The translations under genes and the position numbers were made by a program. A stretch of 17,953 bases of DNA from DAOTXN01 sp034435435. Its GTDB lineage: Bacteria; Chloroflexota; Anaerolineae; S140-20. Shown here piece by piece: positions 6,181 through 14,548 of this stretch; the first letter of the stretch is position 1; each line of letters begins with the position of its first letter. Where the stretch lies: contig DAOTXN010000152.1 in assembly GCA_034435435.1 (NCBI GenBank), positions 1-17,953 of the forward strand, given 5' to 3'. The notes under the pieces are model-generated. The model worked only from the letters and a program-made list of their open reading frames with translations. It was not told the DNA's origin and did no database searches.

Positions 6181-6764
6181 GTCACGATGACCAATAAAAC
6201 CTGGCCGCACTCGCCCCACTCGACCGCGCCGGCGGCCTCCCATTCGTACCAGCGGTCACGCCACTCCACCACCCAATAGGTCGGCACGCGCACCTGGTAG
6301 CTCTCCAGGTCCCACACGTCGGGCACGACGCCGCGCTCCAGATCGGCGCGGGGACCGTTGGGCGGCTTGCCCCACAAGGCCGTCTCGTAGTCGAACTCTT
6401 TGGGCACGGTGACCATCCCGCGCGGGAAGGGGGTGCGTTTGACCCGATGCGGGGGGATGCTGGCCCACACCGGGATGTACCAGCCCCAGTCGAAGCCGTG
6501 CTCGCCGTCGCCGTCGCACTCCAGCTCGACGCCGCCATCGGTGAGGGTCGGCTCGCAGGGTGGGTCCAGCCCGTCGTCGCCCGGCTCGCCGGTGCTGGCA
6601 CAGCTCTCGAAGGTGCGGCAGTTCCACGACAGAATAAAGCCGCCGATGAGCACCTTGTGGCGAAAGAGCAGGTTCTCGCGCTCCTGGGGGATGCATCGCA
6701 ACGTGGCCAGGAAGGATGCCCACATCAGCGCGCCGATGAGCGGGATGGGCGGGGCCGAAAGCAC
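6181..6764 (-). pseudogene. Fragment of an unrecognised protein gene
   Basis: The minus-strand frame reads as real protein across this stretch (WNCRTFESCASTGEPGDDGL, FDWGWYIPVWASIPPHRVKR, VRVPTYWVVEWRDRWYEWEA), with many Cys, Trp and acidic residues, as in extracytoplasmic proteins. I do not recognise the family. Towards 6180 the frame passes into the regulatory region of the XRE gene and stops looking like protein, though it stays open to 6021. At the other end no ribosome site precedes the GTG (6764) or the ATG (6725), and the frame begins only 21 bases after the stop of the large secreted protein. I therefore read it as a piece truncated at both ends. It could instead be a complete short gene downstream in the operon. 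Confidence 0.45.
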
Positions 6765-6785
6765 CGAAGCACCGCTCCACTGAAG

Positions 6786-9700
6786 TTAAGGCAATCCCTT
6801 GAGAACCATAGGCAAAAAGATGATTTGCTGCTGGAGCGGTGCCAGGAGCGTATAGGTGCCCAGGGCCGTCACCGGGGCTATCATTGCCCGCTGCTCTACA
6901 TCTTGTTCCCCAGGTATCACTTGCCAGGTCCCAGTGTTAGGATCCCAACGATACAGGCCCAGTCCTGCCGGTGTCGGCGCCGAACCGACCAACGTACCAT
7001 CGTAGCGCAGTTTCAGGATAGCAGGCTGTTCCAGCGCCACCAGTGCTCCAGAAGCGGTGATGTCGTAGGCGTCACCGATCAGGGTCAAACCCTCTGGCAG
7101 CGCGCCCGGCAGCGCCCCGGGTGGCATCACCACAAAATTAGCTTCGTTTCCCGGCAGGCTCCCTGGTTCCAGGTATAGACTCAGATTACCATCGTCCGAA
7201 AACACTTCCCGGCTCTGACTGTTGAGGACACGCTGCAAGCGATAGGTGGATTGCAGGCGCACGATACTACTGCCCACCGCGCCGGCGGCTCGCACCCGGC
7301 CTGTGCCGCGCTCGGTGGCGCCAAAGCTGATCTGTCCTTCCCACGCGCCACTGGTAGGGCTGTAGCCCAGATGGGGGGCATAGCCCGCCTCACTGCCCGG
7401 CGCGGTGACGATCACGCTGGGGTCGGCGGCCGGGCCAAAGTTGTGGAGCGCGATCAACAGGTCAATCTGGCTCGGGTCGGGGCCTGGCTCGGCGATCACC
7501 CGCAGGTGAGGGATGGCCTCCACTGTCTGGATCATCAGCCCCCCTACCCACTTGCGCCTGCGCGCAGTGCAGGTGGGGACCAAGGTCAGAGTGAGGCCCG
7601 TCTCCGTCCCCACGGTGGTACTGCCCCCAAGTCCCCCGTCCATGGAGGCGGCGCGCACGGTGTCGCCCGCGGCGGCTCCGTAAACATCTAGCCGGCCGTC
7701 TTCGGCGGTGAAACCCTGCCCGATGACCTGCCCGTCTTGCTTGTACAGGGCCACAATGGCCCCCCGGTAGGGCGCGCCTTGCGGATCATACACCGCCAGG
7801 CGCTGGGGCGGAGTTGACGTCCCACTGTTGTAGACCGTTACCATCGGCAGCGTCAAGACAGTGTCAGGCAGGCCAGCCGGCCCGGCCATCACCGCCCCCC
7901 GGTCGGCAGGGGTGCGCAACTGCCAGCGAGGTGGCTGGCTCAGATCGGCGTACATGCGAACCAGCGTCTCCCAGGCCGATTCACCGTTGAGCTGCCACTG
8001 GGCGGTCTGCTCGCACAGGTCGGACCACAGGCCGGACACATCCCGGGCGCTCAGCTCACTGGTGGTGTATTGATAGTCCATCAGGCTGGCGTTGCTGGCG
8101 TCGGTGGAAGGGTCGCGGTTCTCCGGGCCGGTGCAGTAGGAGGGCAGCTCGCCGATCAGGTTGCCGTGCGAGTCAAACAGGTAGGCAAAGTACTCGTCGT
8201 AGAGATAGAGCGCATAGTGGCCGAACTCGTGGACCAGCGTGCGAAAGCCCTCGGCCTGGTCCCACGGCCCCTGGTTGCCGGAATTCCCATCCCAGCCCCG
8301 GCCCACACGAATGACGTGGGATTTGTCGTCCGAGGTGAGGCCGCCGACGTAGGCGTGAGGCCAGACGATGTTCTTGGTAGAGATCTGCACGTCGGCGTCG
8401 GCCCAAAATTGGCCGCTGTCATAAATGCTCACCTGGCCGAAAGCCATCTGCCCGTCGGTGAGGTCGTAGAGATAGTCGGAAGCGTAGCTCACAGCGCGAG
8501 AGATTTCTTGTGTATAGGTCAGAGTGGCGTCCCACTCGATGGAGACGAGCAGGTTAAACAGGACCAGCACGTTGTCTGGCCGAACGGTCAGTGTTTGGGG
8601 ACCGGGGGTAGCTGTCACAGTGTAGGAGTGCAAGCTGCCGTCGCCGGCCACGCTCAGATCCGTCTGGTGAGTCTGGTAGGCCCAACCTGCGTGACCCTGG
8701 CGGACAGTCGGCTGCTGATAGAGGGGCAGCAGGGCGACCAGCGCGTCGCCCGTCTGGACGTCCTGCAGGATCAGGTTGCCGGCGGCGTCGGTCACTTGGG
8801 GTTGGCCCAGAACGTCGGTCGCCAACCGGCCATTTTGGTAAATCTGTGCACCCTCTACCGGATGGCCGCTCTCGTCGAGTACGTGAGCGTAGGTTGAGTC
8901 GGGTGGGGGTGGCGGGGGAAGCACAGCCACCTTGAAAACACCGTCGCCCTGAGTGCCGGCATAGAGCAGCCGTCCCCCCAGCGGGTCCAGCGCCAGCGAG
9001 CGGATGTAAGTATTGGTCAGCCCCTCGCTAAAGCCGCTCCAGTTGGCTCCTCCATCGGTGCTCTTGAATACACCCCCCTCCCACGCACCTGCGTAAAGCA
9101 CGTCTGCATGTACCGGGTCCGCCGTCAGGACCCGCACATTGAGGTGGGTCAGACCGGCGTTGACCGGCATCCAATGCGCGCCGCCGTCCACGCTCTTGAA
9201 AATCCCATCTCCTTCGGTCGCCGCATAAACTACCTGGAAATTCAGCGGGTCAACCAGAAGGGCGTTGATCTGGGTGTGGGTCACGACCCGCGTCCAATCT
9301 GTTCCGCCGTTGGTGCTTTTGTACACTCCGCCGGGCGTCGAGTAATAATCTTCGCTGCCCGCATAGACCACACCCGAATTGGCGGGATCCAACGCCAGGC
9401 ATGTCACGTCCACGCCAGACAGCACGTTATCCCAGTGCGCCCCGCCATCGGTCGTTTTGTACACGCCCCAGCCGGCATCCACCCCGGCGTACACCGTGTT
9501 GGTATACACCGGATCGATCGCCAGCGCCGTGTGAGTAGACGCGCCGATGCTGGGTAGCTCGACCCAGGTCTCCCCACCGTTGACCGTTTTCAGGATCTCG
9601 TAACCGAATTGTCCGGCATAGACTACGTCGGCGTTGGTGGGGTCAATGGCGAACGAATAGGCTGCAAAGCCGAAATGGACCTCGTCCCAGTCTACTCCGG

Positions 9701-9899
9701 CGTTGGTGGATTTATAGATGTAATTCCCTGTCCCGGCGTACAAGATGTCCGGGTCCGTCGGGGCAATGGCGAGGGCCAAAACGTCGTAGGAGGCCAGGCC
9801 CGACGGTCCCCATTGCTCGGTGACGGCGGCAGTGGAGCGATTCAGGTTAGAGGCCAACACACTTGCCAGAAGAACGAGCATACCAAACAATTTTTTCAT
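6786..9899 (-). CDS. Secreted beta-propeller metalloprotease (Asp-box repeats, CLCA-like HEFGH domain)
   Basis: This 1037-residue protein starts with a signal peptide (MKKLFGMLVLLASVLAS). About seven propeller repeats follow (roughly 40-330) of the type VVYAG...GVYKSTDGGAHW, six with an Asp-box. After a Pro-rich linker comes a carboxypeptidase-regulatory-like segment (HVLDESGHPVEGAQIYQNG). The catalytic domain (about 440-640) has VHEFGHYALYLYDEYF (His557, Glu558, His561), an HExxH zinc site with a downstream DEY as in CLCA-type metalloproteases. Beta-rich domains lead to a C-terminal IIFLPMVLKGLP motif. A family-2 palindrome is translated at about 775-785, in an interdomain stretch. GAGGTGG precedes the ATG. 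It lies 33 bases downstream of another secreted-protein gene, so the two likely form an operon. Substrate unknown. Confidence 0.85.
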   Translation of the reverse strand: MKKLFGMLVLLASVLASNLNRSTAAVTEQWGPSGLASYDVLALAIAPTDPDILYAGTGNYIYKSTNAGVDWDEVHFGFAAYSFAIDPTNADVVYAGQFGYEILKTVNGGETWVELPSIGASTHTALAIDPVYTNTVYAGVDAGWGVYKTTDGGAHWDNVLSGVDVTCLALDPANSGVVYAGSEDYYSTPGGVYKSTNGGTDWTRVVTHTQINALLVDPLNFQVVYAATEGDGIFKSVDGGAHWMPVNAGLTHLNVRVLTADPVHADVLYAGAWEGGVFKSTDGGANWSGFSEGLTNTYIRSLALDPLGGRLLYAGTQGDGVFKVAVLPPPPPPDSTYAHVLDESGHPVEGAQIYQNGRLATDVLGQPQVTDAAGNLILQDVQTGDALVALLPLYQQPTVRQGHAGWAYQTHQTDLSVAGDGSLHSYTVTATPGPQTLTVRPDNVLVLFNLLVSIEWDATLTYTQEISRAVSYASDYLYDLTDGQMAFGQVSIYDSGQFWADADVQISTKNIVWPHAYVGGLTSDDKSHVIRVGRGWDGNSGNQGPWDQAEGFRTLVHEFGHYALYLYDEYFAYLFDSHGNLIGELPSYCTGPENRDPSTDASNASLMDYQYTTSELSARDVSGLWSDLCEQTAQWQLNGESAWETLVRMYADLSQPPRWQLRTPADRGAVMAGPAGLPDTVLTLPMVTVYNSGTSTPPQRLAVYDPQGAPYRGAIVALYKQDGQVIGQGFTAEDGRLDVYGAAAGDTVRAASMDGGLGGSTTVGTETGLTLTLVPTCTARRRKWVGGLMIQTVEAIPHLRVIAEPGPDPSQIDLLIALHNFGPAADPSVIVTAPGSEAGYAPHLGYSPTSGAWEGQISFGATERGTGRVRAAGAVGSSIVRLQSTYRLQRVLNSQSREVFSDDGNLSLYLEPGSLPGNEANFVVMPPGALPGALPEGLTLIGDAYDITASGALVALEQPAILKLRYDGTLVGSAPTPAGLGLYRWDPNTGTWQVIPGEQDVEQRAMIAPVTALGTYTLLAPLQQQIIFLPMVLKGLP
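7547..7577. repeat. Palindromic element, family 2, in the metalloprotease gene
   Basis: The arms CCCACTTGCGC and GTGCAGGTGGG pair over 11 bp with two G-T pairs around a nine-base loop. The 29 bases from 7548 to 7576 match 14851-14879 at 28 positions. Read on the minus strand it encodes PTCTARRRKWV, a Cys/Arg-rich break in an otherwise Thr/Leu-rich beta stretch. Confidence 0.88.
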
Positions 9900-9932
9900 C
9901 CTGCCACCTCGTAGCCTAATGGTGCTCTCATG

Positions 9933-11204
9933 CTACCATTTGATCACCACCGGCAAATAAATTCTGTACTCCTCCACCTCCCACCCCAGTCGCCAGGCAT
10001 CCAACGCGGGCGTCTCTCCCACTACCGTCGAGGACAGGTTGGCTCGCAGCTTGAGCGCGGGGTATTGCGCCGGGCCCAGCCCGGCCAGATTGACGCCGCT
10101 AACCACGTCGGTCAGTAGCGGCGTGCCATCCAGGCTCAACACGTCCACGGTCAGCGTGGTGGTGGGCGGGTCGGCAGTGCGGGTGAAGGTCAGGCTGCCC
10201 CAAGCGGCAAAACCAGCCGTGGGTGTGATGGGCTTGGAGACGGCGACGCCGTTGGTGGCCGTGCTCTGCAGGACCAACGTCCGGTCTTCCAGCGTCCTCC
10301 CCAGCGTCACGTGATGGGTCTCGCCGGGGAAGCTCAGGCCGCTGAAATCGTCAAACTCGTCGCGCCAGGCCGGTGTGGTCATCATGGCGTAGGTGGTAAA
10401 GCGAGAGGTCGCCACGGAGAGGTAGTGTTGGTCGTAAAAAAGCCGCCCACCCAGGTCATTCCAACGTTTGTAATAGGCGTCCCAGGCCTGGATAGACAGG
10501 GTGTGGGGGGCGGCGCCAGCCAGCGTCACGTCGCTGTAGTAGAGACGCAGGCCCATCGGCCGGTCGGTCACCAACAGCGCCCCTGCGGCGCGGGCGCTGT
10601 AGGCGCTGCCGACCAGACGATAGCCCAGGGGGACCGGGCCGGGCGGGCCATAGCTGGGCACGACCGCGACGTAGGTATCATGAGCGATGGTATCCGTCGT
10701 GACCAGCGTCAGTTCCAGGTTGCCATCCATAGAAGGGATGGACTGGATCGTCGCGGCCGGCACGTAGGCCCGATTAAACTCCACCGCTCCGCTATCCAGC
10801 CCCAGCGTCGTCGTGATGCTGAGCGGTCCTGAGGCGCCGGTGTTCGGGGTAAAGCCAGTAGCGGTGGCCACGTAGGCCCGAACGGTGTCCGAGTAGGTCA
10901 TCGTCCAGGAGTCTTTGTCGTGGCCCGGCCCGACCCCGATGTTCACAAAGACCGTCCCTCCCAGCTCACCCACACCGCCGGCGCTGATGTAAAGCTCTGT
11001 GCCATCCTGGGCGGGCACGATGTCCAGAAAGGGCGTGAAGCTCTGAGCAGCGGTAGAAACGTTGGCGGCGGTTGGTATAGACGTGACTTTTGCGGTAGAA
11101 TACCCGATGGTCCCCAACAACAGGACAAAACCTATCACCCCCATTGCGATCACCCATCGGTGCGAGGGGCGCTTTTTGAAGCGGGCAGCGGTTAGCCGAG
11201 ACAT
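9933..11204 (-). CDS. Secreted or membrane-anchored protein of unknown function
   Basis: This 423-residue protein has a basic N-terminus (MSRLTAARFKKRPSHRW) and one hydrophobic segment (about 17-38, VIAMGVIGFVLLLGTIGYST), then a long beta-rich, Thr/Ser-rich extracellular part with no motif I recognise. It ends EEYRIYLPVVIKW, the same kind of tail as the metalloprotease downstream. Parts of both proteins (VALEQPAILKLRYDGTLVG there, RPMGLRLYYSDVTLAG here) look like versions of one module that reads out a set of summary values. AGGAGGT lies four bases before the ATG at 11204. It is first in a two-gene operon and divergent from the TPR-CHAT gene with only 28 bases between the starts. It might be a partner or substrate of the metalloprotease; that is inference. 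Confidence 0.75.
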   Translation of the reverse strand: MSRLTAARFKKRPSHRWVIAMGVIGFVLLLGTIGYSTAKVTSIPTAANVSTAAQSFTPFLDIVPAQDGTELYISAGGVGELGGTVFVNIGVGPGHDKDSWTMTYSDTVRAYVATATGFTPNTGASGPLSITTTLGLDSGAVEFNRAYVPAATIQSIPSMDGNLELTLVTTDTIAHDTYVAVVPSYGPPGPVPLGYRLVGSAYSARAAGALLVTDRPMGLRLYYSDVTLAGAAPHTLSIQAWDAYYKRWNDLGGRLFYDQHYLSVATSRFTTYAMMTTPAWRDEFDDFSGLSFPGETHHVTLGRTLEDRTLVLQSTATNGVAVSKPITPTAGFAAWGSLTFTRTADPPTTTLTVDVLSLDGTPLLTDVVSGVNLAGLGPAQYPALKLRANLSSTVVGETPALDAWRLGWEVEEYRIYLPVVIKW

Positions 11205-11232
11205 CTCTACCTCCTGTCGAGAGGCTCTGCGA

Positions 11233-13695
11233 ATGCAGAACGAAACGAGCGGTCAGGACCTCATCCAGGCCTTCTTGGCCGCCCTGTCAAAAAGACACCT
11301 GGACCAATGCGCAGCCGTGCTGGCGCAACTACAGGCGTTCGCCCGCGAACAGCCAGCCTTTGCCCCCTGGTGCGACTACCTGGGCGGCATCCTGGTCAGC
11401 GAGCGAGACTACGACTGGGCCGAGGCCGAGCGCATCTTTGGCCGCTTGCTGCTGACCGACCTGGAGCCAGCGTTGCGTGGCCGCGTGCTCATGGCTTTGG
11501 GCAACATCCACAAATACCAGGGCCGCTGGGAAGAGGCCGTCCAGGTCTTTGAGCGCAGCGTTTCCCATTTTACCCAATTGGGCCAGCTCGTTGACCAGGC
11601 CAAAGCCTGGAAGCAGATGGCTATCTCGTATCGTCGCGGGTTCACCCGAGGCGCTTTTGGCTCCCAGGCGCTCCAGCGGGCCATCGAGTGCTGCCAATGC
11701 GCGCTGGCGGCGCTCGAGCCTGTCCCGGCCCCCTCGCCGGACGTCGTCTGGCTCACAGGCTCGCTGTGGAACACCCTGGGCCTGGCGCACCGCAGCCTGG
11801 GACAGTGGGATGAGGCCATCGCCTGTTACCAGCGCGACCTGGCTATCTGCAAGGCGCTGGATGACCGCTTTGGTATGGGCCTCTCCCTGGGCAATCTGGG
11901 GGAGGTGTATCAGAAACGCGGCCCAGATAGCTGGCCTCAAGCCCTGGAAGCCTATCAGCAGGCGCTCGGCATCATCCGCGAGTTCGACGACCGCTATCAA
12001 GAGATCGAGGCGCTGGCCAACCTGGGCTTTTTCCACCAGGAGATGGGCCGATCTGACGCGGCGCTGGACTATTACAGCCAGGCTATTGAGCTCATTGAAG
12101 CTCTGCGCGCCGGCGTTTCCGCCGAAGCGGCCCGGGCCGGCTTTTTTGGGACGGTGGTGGACACATACGCCAACGCCGTGCTGCTATGCCTGGAGACAGG
12201 CCGCCACGAACAGGCGTTCAATTACGTCGAGCAGGCCCGCTCGCGCGCCTTTCTCGACACGCTGACCGCCCACTCGCCCCAACTCTCCCGCGAGATCGCC
12301 GTGACGCCCATGACCCTGGCCGAAGTGCAGGCCGCCCTGCCCGCCGACGCGCTGCTGCTGGAATACTTTACGACCGGGCTGGTCGAGGCGCGCGATGATG
12401 GAACGTCCCCGCCTCCGGCCGCTCAACGCCACCGCTTCCCCCCATCCCGCACGCTGCTCTTTGCCGTGACCCGCGACGGCATCCAGGTGTACGACGCGGA
12501 CCTTTCGCCCAACGACCTGCTTCCGCGCCAGCTCGAAAGCATCGTGGAACGACACTTTTTAAAGCCCTCAATCCAACGGGCGCTGTACGGCCGGCTCATC
12601 GCTCCCGTCGAAGGGCGTTTGGCCGACAGGCGTCGCCTGTATCTGATACCCCACGGTCCGCTCCATTATATCCCCTTCCAGGCGCTCGTTTCCCCCACTG
12701 GCAAGACCCTGCTGCGGGAGGATGGCCCGCCGCTGGTCTATGCACCCAGCGCCACGCTTCTCTTGCGCCGGGAGCGCCAATCCGAGCCGGCTCCGCTTCC
12801 CTGCCTGGCGCTGGGCTACAACGGTAGGAGCGAACAGCCCCTGCGTTTTGCCGAGGAGGAAGCTTTTGGTATCGCCCAGTTGACCGGCGGCCAGGCGTGG
12901 GTCGGGTCGGCGCCCAAAAAGGCTGCGCTCTATTCTCAGGCGAGGAACTATCGGCTGCTGCATTTCTCCTGTCACGGCGAGTTCGATCCCGAGTCGCCCC
13001 TGGCTTCGGCTCTGTATCTGGCTCCCGGAGAAGCCCTGACCGCGCTGGAAGTGATGGAACACCTGCGCCTGCGTTGCGAGCTGGTGACGTTGAGCACCTG
13101 TGAGAGCGGTCTGAGCCGGGTGCGGCGTGGCGACGAGCTGGTGGGTCTCATCCGGGCCTTTATGTACGCCGGGGCGCCAGTGTTGCTCTCCACTTTGTGG
13201 CGCGTGGACGAGCGTTCGACGTTGATTCTGATGGAAAGGTTCTATCAGCTCGTTCGGGCAGGGACAAATCCGGCTGAGGCTCTGAAACAAGCCCAGCTCT
13301 ATCTGAAGAACCTGACCCGCAAAGAGGTGCTGGGCATTCTGGTCCGCTTGTTCACAGACAAGATCCTGCGTTCCGCCACACCCAGCAGCGAAAATCGCGC
13401 CGGGCTATCCGCCCCCTTTAACCCCCCGCGCCAGGCCGGCGCGTACCTCAAAGGAACCACCACCAAGACACCAAGACACCAAGAATCACAAAGAAGAAAT
13501 GAAAACTTTGTGTCTTTGAGTCTTTGTGGTAAAGAAAAAGTGACCAGTCGGTGCGCACAAGATGACCCCGAGATAGCGACGGACGGCGCAGACAACGATA
13601 AGGTATTTGCGGACGCCTACTATTGGGCGCCGTTCATCTTGGTGGGGGATCGCACCGCAGGAACGTCGGATGGTGGATGGCCGGGTCAGGGATGA
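11233..13695 (+). CDS. TPR-CHAT caspase-like protease
   Basis: This 820-residue cytoplasmic protein has TPR repeats (about 40-350; good copies around ALRGRVLMALGNIHKYQGRW, VWLTGSLWNTLGLAHRSLGQ and IEALANLGFFHQEMGRSDAA). A C-terminal CHAT peptidase domain follows (about 400-810). The catalytic dyad is His581 in LLHFSCHGEFD and Cys623 in TLSTCESGL. TPRs probably bind a partner or signal that switches on proteolysis. I chose the ATG at 11233: GAGAGG lies eight bases before it, whereas the longer open frame would overlap the divergent gene. The domain end YYWAPFILVGD is separated from its core by roughly 50 unusual residues derived from an inverted repeat (13459-13530). Neighbours are a sigma factor, its anti-sigma factor and a cyclase. 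Its stop overlaps the convergent anti-sigma gene by 10 bases. Confidence 0.92.
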   Translation: MQNETSGQDLIQAFLAALSKRHLDQCAAVLAQLQAFAREQPAFAPWCDYLGGILVSERDYDWAEAERIFGRLLLTDLEPALRGRVLMALGNIHKYQGRWEEAVQVFERSVSHFTQLGQLVDQAKAWKQMAISYRRGFTRGAFGSQALQRAIECCQCALAALEPVPAPSPDVVWLTGSLWNTLGLAHRSLGQWDEAIACYQRDLAICKALDDRFGMGLSLGNLGEVYQKRGPDSWPQALEAYQQALGIIREFDDRYQEIEALANLGFFHQEMGRSDAALDYYSQAIELIEALRAGVSAEAARAGFFGTVVDTYANAVLLCLETGRHEQAFNYVEQARSRAFLDTLTAHSPQLSREIAVTPMTLAEVQAALPADALLLEYFTTGLVEARDDGTSPPPAAQRHRFPPSRTLLFAVTRDGIQVYDADLSPNDLLPRQLESIVERHFLKPSIQRALYGRLIAPVEGRLADRRRLYLIPHGPLHYIPFQALVSPTGKTLLREDGPPLVYAPSATLLLRRERQSEPAPLPCLALGYNGRSEQPLRFAEEEAFGIAQLTGGQAWVGSAPKKAALYSQARNYRLLHFSCHGEFDPESPLASALYLAPGEALTALEVMEHLRLRCELVTLSTCESGLSRVRRGDELVGLIRAFMYAGAPVLLSTLWRVDERSTLILMERFYQLVRAGTNPAEALKQAQLYLKNLTRKEVLGILVRLFTDKILRSATPSSENRAGLSAPFNPPRQAGAYLKGTTTKTPRHQESQRRNENFVSLSLCGKEKVTSRCAQDDPEIATDGADNDKVFADAYYWAPFILVGDRTAGTSDGGWPGQG
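13459..13530. repeat. Long inverted repeat (CTTTGTGTCTTTG type) inside the CHAT domain
   Basis: The left arm ACCACCAAGACACCAAGAC (from 13459) and right arm GTCTTTGAGTCTTTGTGGT (to 13530) are imperfect reverse complements around an A-rich middle. Repeats built on CTTTGTGT units are, to my knowledge, dispersed in several environmental phyla. Here it is translated as TTTKTPRHQESQRRNE, then FVSLSLCGKEK, in frame with the CHAT protein. Base composition (A-rich) differs sharply from the flanks. Confidence 0.75.
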
Positions 13696-14507
13696 GGTGT
13701 GATCTCAACGACGAGCTGGGCCAGATCGTCCGTGGCGACCCCCTCGAAAACGGCTGCGCCAAAGGCGTCGGTGCGTCGAATTTCCTCTCGTTCTCCGCGC
13801 TTCAGGATCACCTGTGTGCCACCCAGGTTGGGCCAGCCCCCCCGGCTGGGAACCTCCGCTTCAACGATCACGGTGCAGTGATGCGGGTCATCCCGCAGCT
13901 CCTCGGCCGTGATAGTAACGTCCAGGTCTTTCACTTGCTCCTTCAAGGAGAATTGGCACAGGACTTTTGAAGACCGGTCCGACTTGACTATGGCGAAAGC
14001 TGGCTGCGCCGCCGGCGGCTGCAGCGCGCGCAGCAACCCGGCCGAGAATTCGATGATCAACCGTCCCAGCTCGTCCATGCGCCAGGCCCGCCTGGCCGTT
14101 TGCCGCTCTGCGCGCAGAAACGACAGATCCGGTCGCGGAAAACGCGGCGGCTCTACACCCTGCTCACCAAACGCCAGCTCAATCCCGTCCATCAGTAACA
14201 CGTACTCGGCTGAGCAATGCGGACACGTCTCCAGGTGACGGGCAACCCTGCGCCAGTGCGCCTCGCCGGCCTGCCCTTCCTGCCCGGCCTGGACGAAATC
14301 CGGCAGCGCGTCCTGGCATGCCTGGCACGTCAGCTCGTCTTCCTCAGCCACAGCCAACGCCCGGATGAAATGTCCTAATCGGCGCTCACAATAGAGACAT
14401 GCCCGGATATGCTCCATGGCCGCATCTGCCTCGGCGCGGTGCAGATCTGGATGCTCCAGGTAGGCCATAAAACGCTCCGTCGCCACGCGACATTCCGCCG
14501 TCAGCAT
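13686..14507 (-). CDS. Anti-sigma factor with two zinc fingers
   Basis: This 273-residue protein carries two HC2-type zinc-binding segments: HIRACLYCERRLGHF (about 33-47) and CQACQDALPDF...HLETCPHCSAEYVLL (about 60-105). These are the fold by which anti-sigma factors hold ECF sigma factors. The middle (about 130-165) is a helix without a clear membrane segment. The C-terminal half (about 170-273) is a small beta-sandwich, carboxypeptidase-regulatory-like, ending in RTDAFGAAVFEGVATDDL. So it seems cytoplasmic and may respond to a ligand, or be released by proteolysis. It starts 41 bases after the sigma gene stop, on the same strand; the ribosome site is weak (GCGAG), so translation may depend on the upstream gene. 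Confidence 0.8.
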   Translation of the reverse strand: MLTAECRVATERFMAYLEHPDLHRAEADAAMEHIRACLYCERRLGHFIRALAVAEEDELTCQACQDALPDFVQAGQEGQAGEAHWRRVARHLETCPHCSAEYVLLMDGIELAFGEQGVEPPRFPRPDLSFLRAERQTARRAWRMDELGRLIIEFSAGLLRALQPPAAQPAFAIVKSDRSSKVLCQFSLKEQVKDLDVTITAEELRDDPHHCTVIVEAEVPSRGGWPNLGGTQVILKRGEREEIRRTDAFGAAVFEGVATDDLAQLVVEITPHP

Positions 14508-14548
14508 AGATATTTCTCGCTTTCTGAAGTTAAAGAGGCGATTGAACG

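Noticed and set aside
11062..11232. Upstream start for the TPR-CHAT protein
   Set aside because: It would overlap the divergent gene's coding region, with no ribosome site and an un-protein-like N-terminus; the ATG at 11233 has a good GAGAGG.
14232..14248. CCAGGTGACGGGCAACC, resembling half of a family-1 palindrome
   Set aside because: There is no matching second arm and it encodes the conserved VARHLETCPHC zinc-finger region of the anti-sigma factor, so the likeness is chance.
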